Below, piece after piece: positions 47,882 through 58,904 of a DNA stretch of 64,000 nt; positions within the stretch are counted from its first letter, which is position 1; every line of letters begins with the position of its first letter. Both the position numbers and the translations under genes were made by a program. The notes beneath the pieces are model-generated. The model was not told the origin of the DNA, made no database searches, and saw only the letters and a list, made by a program, of their open reading frames with translations. The DNA lies in contig OX940870.1 of the NCBI GenBank assembly GCA_954871525.1, positions 12,369,501 through 12,433,500 of the forward strand, written 5' to 3'. The DNA comes from Parietaria judaica. Its lineage: Eukaryota; Streptophyta; Magnoliopsida; Rosales; Urticaceae.

Positions 47882-48330
47882 AATTCCTTAGCAGTCTCAA
47901 ATCGAAATCTCATTCACTAATCACGTGACGTGTGCGAAACCACGTCAATAATTTTTAGGAACCTTCTAGATAATTATAATAATTTGAAAGGGAATCGGGG
48001 AAAAAGATACCTATATGCAAGGTTTTGCTTTAAGTTGGCTGTGTTTTACAAAGACTAAGTTGAGAAAATTATTTTGGTCTCTTAAATATCTAAAATTGAT
48101 TTTTTCATATGTAATTAAATAAATAAAAAATATGTATAAAATACTTTGAGGCGCCAACCTTGCTCGCCGGCAGGGGTTACATTTCGTGTTTCGTGTTGTG
48201 TTTGTACTGGGTCTTAAACGTTCTTTTATTTATTTTAACTATAGCCACACCCACCTCATTTATTAATCGATAAAAAAAAGTTTAATATTGCTATTTAGTT
48301 TTTCACTAAATCATATACACTATAGAAGTA
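47882..48330. other. intergenic DNA
   Basis: AT-rich sequence with no recognised gene. The bit around 48165-48215 (TTTCGTGTTTCGTGTTGTG) resembles low-complexity arms of hAT-like elements, but no ends were found. Confidence 0.35.
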
Positions 48331-48600
48331 TTTTCTATTAGTAGATGGAACTTCTACAGCAGCTTGGTTTAGAGGGAAGTTGTAAGGATTACGTTCATGC
48401 ATAACTTCCATCCCAAGATTAGCATGGTTAATGATATCAGCCAGATATTAATTACATGACTTTGACTATCAACTTCGGATTTATTGAAATTAAAACCATT
48501 TAAGTTGTAAGTCACAAATCTAATACCTTAAGTAGTGAAGCAAATACTATCTACCGGCCAAGCACCTAGGAAGAAGTGTAAAGAACGAGAATTATTAAAT
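48331..48600 (-). pseudogene. psbA: nuclear insertion of chloroplast psbA (3' end of D1 gene)
   Basis: The minus strand aligns codon by codon with the last 85-90 codons of psbA, the photosystem II D1 protein. Recognisable parts are [42 protein letters not shown] and AAVEVPST. Differences include a one-base deletion near the WADII segment, several replacements and loss of the stop codon. It therefore cannot make D1 and is a decayed plastid-to-nucleus transfer. Similarity fades beyond 48600. No other plastid gene is seen beside it. Confidence 0.88.
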
Positions 48601-48870
48601 ACGATGTCCGAAGACGAGATTCATACCTGCCCAATTTACTAGTTGTGTTTATCGTTTCTACCCATTTAACTCGATTAACAAAGTCGTGCATTTTTAAAAC
48701 AATAAATTAATTCAATTTACACTAATTTAACTTAATTTACTTGACTATATTATCTTCGATTTTAAATTTACTAACAATTTTCTATATTCATCAATTGAAC
48801 GACATAACTAATATAATAAAACATATGAGTTTAATATATAATTAGTATTAAACACTTACTAACATATATG
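48601..48870. other. AT-rich flank of the copia element
   Basis: No gene. From about 48633 (CCTGCCCAATTTACTAG) it may be the left part of a hAT-like element whose right part is at 54457-54655, with the copia element between them. The support is the opposed TGCCCAATTT / GGCCCAAATTG ends only. Confidence 0.3.
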
Positions 48871-49547
48871 TGTTAGGGATCTGACCCAACAACCCGGGCT
48901 CCAAGAACAATTAATGAACAAACTTGCGGAACACAACACGATCAATATGGACAGAACCAACGACACACTTTATTGAAGATTGATATTCGATTACACTCGG
49001 TTACAAAAGATTAACACTTGCCACAGAGTAATCTTCCCGAAAAATTTCCCTGATCCAAACACCTTTTCTGGTCCTCCTCGGTGATCTACCCGTTCACGAT
49101 GAATCCCACCGCCGTGTAAACCTTCCCACCGATGTTCGGACTCTTCTAATATCAGCCAGACGCCGTTGGTTAGCCGAACCCTGGTGAGAACGATCCGTCC
49201 AGACGCCGCGAAGAAGCTCCGACTGAATCCCCGGAGTGTGCGCCTCTATCTGTCGTTCCCGAGCTTTCCCTCATCGTACTCCGTCGTCGCTGCCTTCTTT
49301 TTCACCTTCGGTTTCCACCGGAGCTTTCTCTCTCAAGAAAGTCTCTCTCTTACGCTCTGGATTCTCTCTGTTTTGATTTTGGTCTGGTGTCTCGCTCTTT
49401 GATACTCGATGAGTATTTATAAAGCCTTGAACATATCGGTCTTGATTCTGTCCTCGAGCATTGACTCACGGTCAAGCCCGATAGGCTGCCAAGGTGTTAA
49501 GTGACGTTGACTCACCAACGTTGCTTGTCATCGATGGGTGACTAACG
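48871..49547 (-). repeat. 3' LTR of the TNT1-like copia element
   Basis: 677 bp, paired with 53763-54456. Its terminal base is changed (CTAACG instead of CTAACA). A purine-rich AAGGTGGAGAT lies just inside it on the minus strand, the likely polypurine tract. Confidence 0.93.
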
Positions 49548-49598
49548 ATCTCCACCTTGATTCTTCGTCGCTTCGCTCCTCGTAGCCCTTCCTCGAGC

Positions 49599-51144
49599 TT
49601 AATAGCTCGGACCTTCTTTGTCCTCCTGCTCGGGTTTAATTTCTCCAACCCCGAGCAGCGTCAAACTCTCCTTGAACTTGTATACGGGAATCACCTTAGT
49701 GATCATGTCCACTGGATTCTCCTCGGTCCTAATCTTCAGCACCCTCATCGTCTTCAGCTCCATGATGTCCTTGGCGAAGTGTAGCATGATATCGATGTGC
49801 TTTGTCCGCTCGTGATACATTTGATTCTTGCAGAGGTGTATCGCGGACTGACTATCACAATGAAGATCGAAAGACTTCTGATCCATCCCAAGTTCTGTCA
49901 GAAGACCTTTAAGCCATAGGCCCTCCTTCGCCGCTTCTATTACAGCCACGTATTCAGCCTCTGTTTTCGACAAGGCTACAATATGTTATAAGGAAACCCT
50001 CTAGCTGACAAGGTTCCCGAAGACCTTGAAAGCATATCTGGTAAGAGATCTCCTCTTATCCAAGTCCCCTGCATAGTCGGAGTCTACGAAGCCCTAGATG
50101 GCTGCCTCCTTTGTGTCCCAGCTTGCGTAATTCAACCCCGTACCTGAGCTCCCCGTCAAGTATCGGAGAATCCACTTGACGGCCTGCCAGTGTACTTGCC
50201 CGGGGTTAGCCATATACCGGCTCACCAAGCTGACTTCATAGGCCAAGTTCGGTCTCGTGCAGATCATCCCATACATGAGGCTCCCAACGGCACTCGAGTA
50301 CGGCACATGCATAATCTCATTCGTCTCTGTCTCCATTTATGGGCTGAGCTCGTTGCTCAGCTTGAAGTGTGGGGCGAGGGGATGTTTCGAAGGCTTTGCC
50401 TTCTTCATATTAAATTTCTCGACGACCTTCTCGAAGTAGTCGGACTGGGAGATGCTCAGAGTGCCATTCTCCCTTTCTCTCAGAATATCCATGCCGAGAA
50501 TCCTCCTCGCCTGACCCAGATCCTTCATCTCAAATTCGGTCTTCAATGCTTCTTTGAGCTTCTGGATCTCTGCTCCGCTCCTCGATACAATCAACATATC
50601 GTCGACGTACAAGAGAAAGTACACACTTTCTCCGCTCTCCGTCTTCCTCAAGTACACGCAGTTGTCGTGCCTACTTCGTCGATAATTTTTCCGCTGCATA
50701 AAGGTATCATACCTCTTGTACCATTGTCGAGGAGACTGCTTAAGTCTATACAAGGACTTCTTCAGCGAGCAAACCCAATCCTCTTTTCCCTTTTGCACAT
50801 AGCCCTCGGGTTTTTGCATGAGGATCTTCTCCCCAAGCTCTCCGTGTAGAAAAGCTGTCTTGACACTCGAGTTCCAAGTTGAAATTGGCCACCATCGAGA
50901 GCAGTACCCGGATTGAGGTGTGCTTCACCACCAACGAGAAAACTTCGTTGAAGTCTATCCCTTCTCGCTGTGTGAAGCCCTTCGCCACAAGCCTCGCCTT
51001 GTATCTGGCCGGCTCACCTCTTGGTCCACCTGGTTTCACCTTGTATAACCACCGACAACCCACCACTTTGCACTTGTATAACCAAGGACCCATGTATTGT
51101 TCTTGTTGAGGGAATTCATCTCTTCTTCCATGGCTTCTCAGCAT
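49599..51144 (-). pseudogene. TNT1-like reverse transcriptase and RNase H
   Basis: The minus-strand frames carry CRWLYKVKPG, ARYKARLVAKGF, FLLYVDDMLIVSRS (catalytic Asp pair), KEALKTEFEMKDLGQAR, then MYGMICTRPNLAYEVS and the RNase H motifs SKTEAEYVAVIEAAKEG and ERTKHIDIMLHF. Between 50819 and 49599 the frame is largely kept and is broken mainly by nonsense codons, for example TAA just after the NELSP segment near 50337 and TAG near 50094. A frame change occurs near 50746-50819. It is non-functional. Confidence 0.88.
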
Positions 51145-51299
51145 TTCTCTGCGCTCGAAGACTTAACGGCATCCCCATATGACCTGGGCTCATCGTTAAT
51201 CTAGACGCCCACGGTATTGAAGGCATAAGCCACCATCTCCACGTGTGCAAACCTGATCGGCTTCCTGACGGCTCGTCGAGCTCTGTCCCGAGCTACCTG

Positions 51300-51800
51300 G
51301 TATCCCTCTAAAGGATCTTCTCGTTCTCACAAGGCTTCATCTTCCTCGTTGTTTCCCTCAGAATCATCCTCGCTCCTTGCTAAGTCTTCCTCGCCCGATG
51401 CTCGTCGACTGCATTTTGCGATGTCATCCCTGACGAACCTTCTTCGACTGGTGCTCGCAGTTTCTTGCTCGAGAGAAGTTCGTCGGCTCGATGCTCGTCG
51501 CCCACCCTGCTCGGACGAAGTTTGTCGACCAATATATTGTCGATCCACTGGCTCCTAGACCATATCTTGTCGAGTATGCTCGTCGAGGATACTTCCTCGT
51601 CGAGCACCCTGCTCGGGAATACCACATCGAGCAACCTTCTCGGGGATACCTCCTCGAGCAACCTGCTCGGGACACTCCACCTCGAAATGAAGTCCTTCCT
51701 CGCTAGTGAGGTTTTCATCACTCGAGGGACTTCCTCGACCATCGAGGAAGCTTCCTTCGTTGAAAGTGACATCACGACTGATGATACACTTCCTCGATTC
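51300..51800 (-). other. repeat-rich linker between integrase and reverse transcriptase
   Basis: This part of the TNT1-like copia is dense in CTCGTCGAG / GAGCAGGGTGCTCG motifs. Around 51585-51675 three near-identical 27-bp units follow each other, a length that preserves frame. The encoded stretch is Ser/Arg/Glu-rich and shows no catalytic motif. Confidence 0.55.
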
Positions 51801-52445
51801 AAAACACCATATCTTGTACCCCTTTACCCCGTCGAGAGCATGCACCGAACTCTTTCCATGATAGTCCTGTTCTTCCTCTCGGCAAGTCAGTTATGCTGAG
51901 GCGTATGCCTGACCGTCTTGGACCTACGAATCCCGGCCTTCCTGCATTACTCATTGAACTCTTCTGACAGATACTCCAATCTGTTATCACTGCGTAAGTT
52001 CTTGAGCTTCGTGTTGCACTATTTTTCAAGCAGTGCTCGCCAGTTGATGAAGGCTTCAAAATGCCTTATCCTTTGACTTGAGCAAATATACCCATAGCTT
52101 CCTCGAGTAATCATTGATGAAAGAAATAAAGTACCTATTTCCTCCATGAGAGTCCACTCGTGTTGGGCCCCACAAATTCGAGTGCACATAATCGAGGACC
52201 GCCTCGCTGTAGGGCGTCGCCTTGCCAAAATTTACCCTGTGTTGCTTGCCGAACACGCAATGGTCACATAAATTCAGCTTCTCGATCTTATCCTTCCCGA
52301 GGCATCGTGCTCGCCCCAAGATTTCTAGCCCCTTCTCGCTGACGTGCCCAAGCCTGTCGTGCCACATATTGGCCTTGCTCGGGCAGCTCGTCGAAGTGTT
52401 GGCTGCCTCACCGATGACCGTCGCATTCGAGGATATAGATCCCAT
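51801..52445 (-). pseudogene. TNT1-like integrase
   Basis: The frame starting near 52445 has MWHDRLGHVSEKGLEIL and NLCDHCVFGKQHRV, the HHCC zinc-binding region before the integrase core, then DYVHSNLWGPTR and YFISFINDYSRKLWVY (core Asp residues). Continuity is lost after about 52056, with the distal core scattered over other frames. Non-functional. Confidence 0.83.
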
Positions 52446-52758
52446 TGTGTCGATAAGATTTGAGGTAGAGCATCGAGCCCTTCGTCACCCTCAAACCGCC
52501 CTTCGTCGACTTCCACTGGTACCCCTGTTCTTCGAGGACTCCTAAGGAAATTAAATTCCTTTTAAGTCCAGGGACGTACCTGACATCTTCTAAGCTCTTT
52601 GACGACCCGTCCTTGAGCTTCAAAGGAATTGTGCCAATTCCTTCCACCGAGCAGATCTCCTCAATTCCTTTGGAGACTGGCATCCCATTGTTGACCTTCT
52701 TCAGGTCGTTGAACCAGCTCTTCTCGTGGCACATGTGGAAGGAGCAACCATAATCCAT
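52408..52758 (-). pseudogene. TNT1-like protease region
   Basis: MDYGCSFHMC corresponds to the D-S-G active-site motif of copia proteases but has Tyr in place of Ser. Downstream are LEDVRYVPGLKRNLISLG and the stretch leading to the pre-integrase region. Frame breaks separate it from gag and integrase. Confidence 0.82.
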
Positions 52759-52919
52759 GATCTAGGCCTTCCTCATGTTCATCGATGTGACGTTCAAAAC
52801 CTCAGCACTCTCATAGTGAGCGGTGACTTGAGATGCGTTAGCTGGCTCTTCATCGGCGTTTCTCCGGTAGGACTTTCCCGTCCTCCGCGGGGTAGTCTTT
52901 CTTGAAGTGCTCTTCCTTG

Positions 52920-53630
52920 TTACAATTGTAACACTTGCCACTCCTCCGCCTTGATACAGACCTGCCCAGGGGGGGTCTTCCGAAACCTTTCTCGCTTGAC
53001 CGATCTTCCTCGGCTCACTTGGAGACTCTCAGCTCCACCTCCTCGCCCGCCGGTCTTCCCCTCTTGCTTTCGCTGCATGTCCTTTGAAAGCACTGCGGTC
53101 TTAACGTCGTCCACCGTGAGAGTTTCCCGGCCACTGTATAGGAGAATATCTTGAATCCTCTCGTAAGTACCTGACAGGGACCTGAGGAGAAGGAGAGCTT
53201 GATCCTTCTGACCTACAGTCGCCTCGATGTTCTCAAGATCAGTGATGATCTTGTTGAACTCGCTAAAGTGATCCTTAAGCTGCGTTCTCGGCCTCATGGT
53301 GAAGTTGAACAACTTCTGTTTGAGAAACAGCTCATTGGCGAGCGTCTTGGTCATGTATAGTTGCTCGAGCTCCCCCCACACGTCTGCAACGCTCTTCTCC
53401 TTCTGAACTTCTCTGATGATGTTGTCAGCCAGATTCAAGATTATCGTGCTCTTCGCCTTATACAAGAAGGCAACTTTCTCCTTGGCCGGCATATCCTCGG
53501 GGAGTGCCTTCTCACCCTCCAACGCGTCCTCGAGGCCCACCTGAGATAGTTGTGCCTTCATCTTTATCTTCCATAAGTTGAAGTCGATGCCGCCTGTGAA
53601 CTTCTCCGGTTCATACTTTCTTGCTGCCAT
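52920..53630 (-). pseudogene. TNT1-like gag
   Basis: The ATG at 53628-53630 opens MAARKYEPEKFTGGIDFNLW, a typical start of TNT1-like Gag, followed by VWGELEQLYMTKTLANELFL and LRSLSGTYERIQDIL. The frame stays open for 236 codons and breaks just before the expected zinc knuckle (CYNCNKEEHFKKD-like residues occur in another frame near 52895-52925). A longer upstream frame begins with TTG, so the internal ATG was preferred. Confidence 0.87.
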
Positions 53631-53762
53631 ACTTGCTCGTGTCGATGAAGTCAAGATTCTGAGTCTTGGACTTTCTTGAATTTCTTGTTAGTTTCTTGAG
53701 CTCGGTCTTGGTCCTTGATGAACCATTCCTTGGTTCGTCAATGGCCAAGCTCTGAAACCACT

Positions 53763-54456
53763 TGTTAGGGATCCGACCCAAAATCCCGGGCTCCAAGAAC
53801 AATTAACGAACAAACTTGCGAAGCACAACATGATCAATATGGACAGAACCAACGACACACTTAATTGAATATTGATATTCGATTACACTCGGTTACAAAA
53901 GATTAACACTTGCCACAGAGTCATCTTCCCGAAGAATCTCCCTGATCCAAACACCCTTTCCGGTCTTCCTCGGTGATCTACCCGTTCACGATTAATCCCA
54001 CCGCCGTGTAAACCTTCCCACCGATGTGCAGACTCTTCTCAGATCAACCAGACGCCGCCGGTTAGCCGAACCCTGGTGAGAAGGATCCGTCCAGACGCCG
54101 CGAAGAAGCTCTGATAGAATCCCCAGAGTGTGCGCCTTTGTCTTTCGTTCCCGAGCTTTCCCTCTTCGTACTCCGTCATCGCTGCCTTCTTCTTCACCTT
54201 CGGTTTCTACCGGAGCTTTCTCTCTCTCTCAAGAAAGTCCCTCTCTTACGCTCTGGATTCTCTCAGAGATTTTTATTTGTTTGGGTTTTGGTTTGGTGTC
54301 TCGCTCTTTAATACTCGATGAGTATTTATAGAGCCTTGAACATATCCGTCTTGATTCTGTCCTCAAGCGTTGACTCACGGTCAAGCCCGATAGGCTGCTG
54401 AGGTGTTAAGTGACGTTGACTCACCAACGTTGCTTGTCACCGATGAGTGACTAACA
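53763..54456 (-). repeat. 5' LTR of the TNT1-like copia element
   Basis: 694 bp, starting TGTTAGGG and ending CTAACA on the plus strand. It shares the whole length with the left LTR apart from substitutions and small indels near 54225-54285. Confidence 0.93.
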
Positions 54457-54907
54457 ATATAAAATGCACAAAGTACAACTTTTTGTTCCTTAACCGCTAA
54501 TTGAATCTTATTGTGTTGTCGTGTTCGTGCCGTGCTCACGCGTTATTTAATCGTGTTAAGCGTATTCGAGATAGTTGAACATATACCTATAGATAATAGA
54601 CTCATTTAAATCGTGTCGTATTCGCTTCATATTCATTTCTGGCCCAAATTGCCACCCTCCTTGTATGAAAATTAATTATACATATTTCCAATTTGTTAGT
54701 AGAACAAATTTCCGAGGATGAAAAAAGTTCGGTAAAAACAACTTAAGTTTGTCGATCGTTAGCTTTGCCCTGAACCACCACGCGGCGGTTGTTCACTTGT
54801 CCAGGTCGTAGCCTGAAGCAGGCGTCGAGTCTGCGCTCGCATCTCTTGGAATCCGACTCCCAGCAACAGCCCGCCAAATTGAATTTTCCCCAAACTGGTA
54901 ACCCTAG
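54457..54907 (+). promoter_or_regulatory. upstream region of MED8
   Basis: The first 200 bp (TTGTGTTGTCGTGTTCGTG, ending near GGCCCAAATTGCCACCC at 54655) resemble the arm of a low-complexity hAT-like element. The last 250 bp are less AT-rich and likely hold the promoter and 5' UTR of MED8. No clear TATA box. Confidence 0.4.
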
Positions 54908-55116
54908 ATGGAAGGAGGAGGAGCTATGCAGCAGCCCCAACCTCAGCCTCAACCACCAGCCATGGCGGTCGAGAGGCTCAACGACGCCGTGCAGCAACAG
55001 CTCAACCTCGACTCCGTCAAGACTCGCGCTCTCAGTCTCATCAAAGCCATCTCTCGCATTCTCGACGACTTCGACGTCTTTGCTCGTACCAACACCACCC
55101 CCAAACTGTATTCGTC

Positions 55117-55157
<41 letters not shown>

Positions 55158-58100
55158 ATTTTGAGTATAGTTGAATGCGTTCATGATCATGGGTTTCCGA
55201 TTGCTAGGCAAGATATATTGGGCCAGTATTCGATGGTGAATCTTGAGCTTTTCAACATTGTTGATGAAATTAAGAAGGTGTCCAAGGCTTTTCTTGTGCT
55301 TCCCAAGAATGTCAATGCCGAGAATTCGACTAGTAGGTTCCGGCTCCCTCTTTCAACAGTTCTTATAGACGTGTGTGTGTGTGTATATATATATATACAC
55401 AGATACATATCTGTTTTGACCGTTGAAGTTGACCAATGTGGCTTACAGTATTGCCGGTGATGCTTTCCTCCAAGCTGTTGCCTGAGATGGAAACGGACGA
55501 CAGCGCCAAAAGGGAACAACTGCTTCACGGGATGCAGAACTTACCGGTGACGTCTCAGATTGAGAAGTTAAAGGTGAAGCAAAATGGGCCAAGCTTGAAG
55601 TGAGACACTTTCACCCATATGTTTGTTTGAGGTTGACAAATTATTTTTTAGGCAAGGATAGATATGATTGGAGCAGCCTGTGAAAGTGCCGAGAAAGTAT
55701 TAGCGGATACTCGTAAAGCCTATTGCTTCGGGACACGACAAGGGGTTCCGATCTTGCCAACCCTTGACAAGGGTCAAGCTGCAAAAATTCAAGAGCAAGA
55801 AAATTTACTCCGAGCTGCTGTGAATTTTGGTGAAGGTAAACGATAACTGCTTTATCTTTCTTTCTCGGATCATAATTTTCCCTAGATTATCTCTCTATTC
55901 CAAAAAGTAAAGTAGTTGGTTCAGTACGAGAATTATATCTAAATGCGCGTTTCATAGTTATCATGTCTTTTTTTTTTTTACTGAATTCAACAGCATAGTA
56001 AAGATAAGAAGTCATTATAATGACTGTGGTGATACAGGACTACGATTGCCCGGAGACCAGAGGCAGGTAACACCTGCACTACCATTGCATCTTGTAGATG
56101 TGCTTAGTACCAGTGATGGAATGCAAACATTCTCGGAAGCTGGTACGATCAATTACGATTTACTAGTTCAAGATGTGATTCTGCTCTCTAAAGTGGGTTC
56201 CTGTTTCTTTCATAGTAGCTAATGCCGATCCTTTTGTAGGTATGTACCTTAAGAATAACCCGGCGCCGTCCAATAATATGGCTGGTCAAAGCCCTCTAAT
56301 GCAGGTTGTGTTCTGACTGTAAATTATTGGACAGTCTTAAACTATGCATTTAGAGGCTCTTTTTGAGCTGCCTTTGAGAGAATCTGGATTATCTTTGGTT
56401 AATTATTTGATACAGGCTCCGGGATCTCAGCTTCTTGGAAGATCAGTTGCATCTCCTGGAGGTGCTACTACTAGTTTTGATAACACAACGACCTCGCCTT
56501 TGCCGTATGCAAATTCTCCGAGATCTAATGCAACGATTATGAACACTGCGTCACCTCAGCAGCAGAGGAAACTGATGCAATTACCTCAGCATCAGCAGCA
56601 ACTTCTTGCTCAGCAGCCGCAGTTTCGACAATCTGCAATGCAAGGATTAGGACAGGCAAGTTCTTGTCAACAATAATGCACTTCTGCTTTTCCGAGTATA
56701 TATGCAAGACGACTTAAAATCGGTGCGCCTCGAAATGTGAGCTTTGCCAACTCTCACGGATCTCAATCTCCCCGCTTTGAGAGAGATTATTTTTTATGAA
56801 TGGTTATTGGCTGCCTACTTCACTAGCTTAAGCTCTCTTTAATTGAGCAAGGATTCGAACCTAATAGGAAGTATTGGGCCCGACTAAAATAAAAAACTTA
56901 ACATAATTTACCTAGCTAAATGGAATAAACAACATAATTGAATCATCTAAATGACAAACTCAAACTGAAGACCCTAAAGTTTTAAATAATGAAACTTAGT
57001 TTAATAGAAAATAATTAAATAATGACATAATCAAAAGTGCTACATTGTGGATAGTTTTAGTAGAAAATCAAGATTCAAGGTTATGTGCCAATCCCTGATT
57101 AAGTCAAGGGTATTTATGCCAAATACTCTATTATTTACATTAAGTTGCCCCGACTGCATGATTTGCAGGGTCCAAGCTCAGCAAAAATTTGATTTAGCTC
57201 TCAAGGAGTTTAATGATACTAGTCAATAATAAGCAGTTTTCATATTCCCTCGTAAGATTCCTAACTATTATTTTCATCTCTCCAGCTACATGGGCAGCAT
57301 CAGATGCAGTATTCTCAGTCAATGGGAGGACACCAGCAATTCCAGGGTCGACAGCTGTCATCTGCGCACGTCCAACATAACATTGGTCAGGGTCAACTCA
57401 ATCAAGGAAATCAATTAAACCGGCATTTAAGCCAATTTTCCGGCACTGCTAACAGTGCATTGTTTAATGCCGCTCAGACAACTACGAATCCTCAAATGGT
57501 AACTTGTTTTTCCTATTCTTTTGACAGTAATCAATTTATCTTTAGGCAGTGTCTCTTTGGAATGTTGTTATACATTCGAAATACCATTAGGTCTTACCTT
57601 TTTCTGGCGTCGCACCGACCATGCTATTTTCTGATTTAGTAGAGTATGGGATTTAGTGCTCAATAAAAGCACTTGATGAGATGTTTCCATTGCTTGTTAG
57701 ACACCTCGATGTTGGTCTTTACTTTAGCAGCTCTTAGTTCTTCAACCGGAGCGAGGAACTTTTCAGTTTCACCGCTTCTATACTGGCTTGCTTTGATGGA
57801 ATTCTTTGTTCTTTTTTAGATTTCAAACATGTCCGGAACGATGCCGGTGCCTTCTATGTTGCCAAGGATGCAGGTTTGTGCCAAATATATATTTGCTTCT
57901 CAAGTGTATTTGGGGAAGGAGATTTATCGGATGTATGAGTACATTTACTTGTTTCCTTTTTTGTTATTTTGTTCAGCAGTATGGATTAGCCGGTAACAAT
58001 CCCCAGCGGAGTCATGCTTCCCAACTGATGAGCGAGCAAAGTATGAGCCGTGTCGATACACCTTATTTCTTTCGAGAAAGATTTGTTTTTTCAATAGCTA

Positions 58101-58274
58101 ATATGCACGTTCGAAAATTTGATAGTTTTCAACATGGGAGCGGGAAATCCCGGAGGGATGATGTCTATGCAACAACAGCAAGGGAACATGGCACCTGGAA
58201 TGGGGTCGCTTCAAAGCAACCCCCAAACTCATCCCAATTTCGGGCAACAAAGACAGCAAAACCAGCAGCAGTAG
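54908..58274 (+). CDS. MED8: Mediator of RNA polymerase II transcription subunit 8
   Basis: It is part of the Mediator head module, which links transcription factors to RNA polymerase II; Arabidopsis MED8 affects flowering, organ growth and defence. Exons: 54908-55107, 55208-55332, 55449-55573, 55652-55835, 56038-56142, 56240-56304, 56416-56655, 57286-57498, 57820-57873, 57977-58040, 58126-58274, phases consistent, 507 aa. The N-terminal 180 residues form the conserved helical part (VERLNDAVQQQLNLDSVKTR, ILGQYSMVNLELFNIVDEIK). Then comes GLRLPGDQRQ and a long Gln/Asn/Met-rich tail with LMQLPQHQQQ, NQLNRHLSQFSG and GNPGGMMSMQQQQG, as in plant MED8. Intron 7 (56656-57285) must use a GC donor to keep the frame. 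A (CT)n tract lies in intron 1. The gene converges on DPH5. Confidence 0.95.
55119..55154. repeat. (CT)n microsatellite in MED8 intron 1
   Basis: About 17 CT units start 12 bp after the exon 1 donor, inside a 100-bp intron, so length changes here could alter intron size noticeably. Confidence 0.95.
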
Positions 58275-58904
58275 TCGCCAACAGTTATTAGGATTTCAGA
58301 CTTTCCGTCCATGCTTTTCGGACCTTGCTAGATGATGTCGACGGATCCACCATATTGAGATTAATGCTAATGCTTTTGTTAAACCGAAAATAACTCATGT
58401 GGTGAACACTCTTTTGGTAGAGTTTTTTATATTAGTACTACAAGAAATCAGATTCAAATATCTGTTACTTGTACAAGTTTTTTCGCGGGAAAAAATCCAT
58501 GTATGAAGCAGTAGAGAATGCTTTCATTACACTTTGCATAAGGAAAAGTCCCATACAGATTTTGTTTTAAGCTGCTTATGCCCCATTTAAATTTATCCAC
58601 TTCTTCCCTTATTTTATTTCTTTTTCAAATTTCACGACGAGCTAAAATTTTGGATATATCGAGAGCATGCCCGGTGTTTTTAAAACTTTGAGTAGCATCA
58701 TCATCACTTACAGATAATATGACATCTATCAGAAAATAACCCCTACCTCGAGGATCTTCGAAATAATTAGAATTATTAAAAATTCAACTCCTTGCCCAAT
58801 ATGACCACAGAAAAACTAACCAAATTTTTTCTTGATTCGTAAAAAAATAATTATTATCTTTCAAATATTAGCTTGCACAACAATGAATCAGAGGAGGAGG
58901 ATGA
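58275..58904. other. intergenic region between convergent MED8 and DPH5
   Basis: 630 bp holding the 3' ends of both genes. AT-rich, no other gene seen. Confidence 0.5.

Larger units (their letters stand above)
48871..54456 (-). mobile_element. Ty1-copia retrotransposon of TNT1 type, full length, 5.6 kb, decayed
   Basis: LTRs at 48871-49547 (677 bp) and 53763-54456 (694 bp) start TGTTAGGGATC and end GACTAACG/GACTAACA. The flanks ATATG and ATATA form an imperfect 5-bp duplication. On the minus strand the primer-binding site next to the right LTR reads TGGTTTCAGAGC, one base off the initiator-Met site. Gag, protease, integrase, reverse transcriptase and RNase H follow in copia order, with several stops and frameshifts. 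The LTRs differ by many substitutions and small indels, clearly more than those of the copia at 31.5 kb, so this copy is older. Confidence 0.93.

Noticed and set aside
57047..57229. Small frame with QAQQKFDLALKEF in MED8 intron 7
   Set aside because: It could be read as an extra exon, but joining it breaks the MED8 frame and ends at a stop codon.
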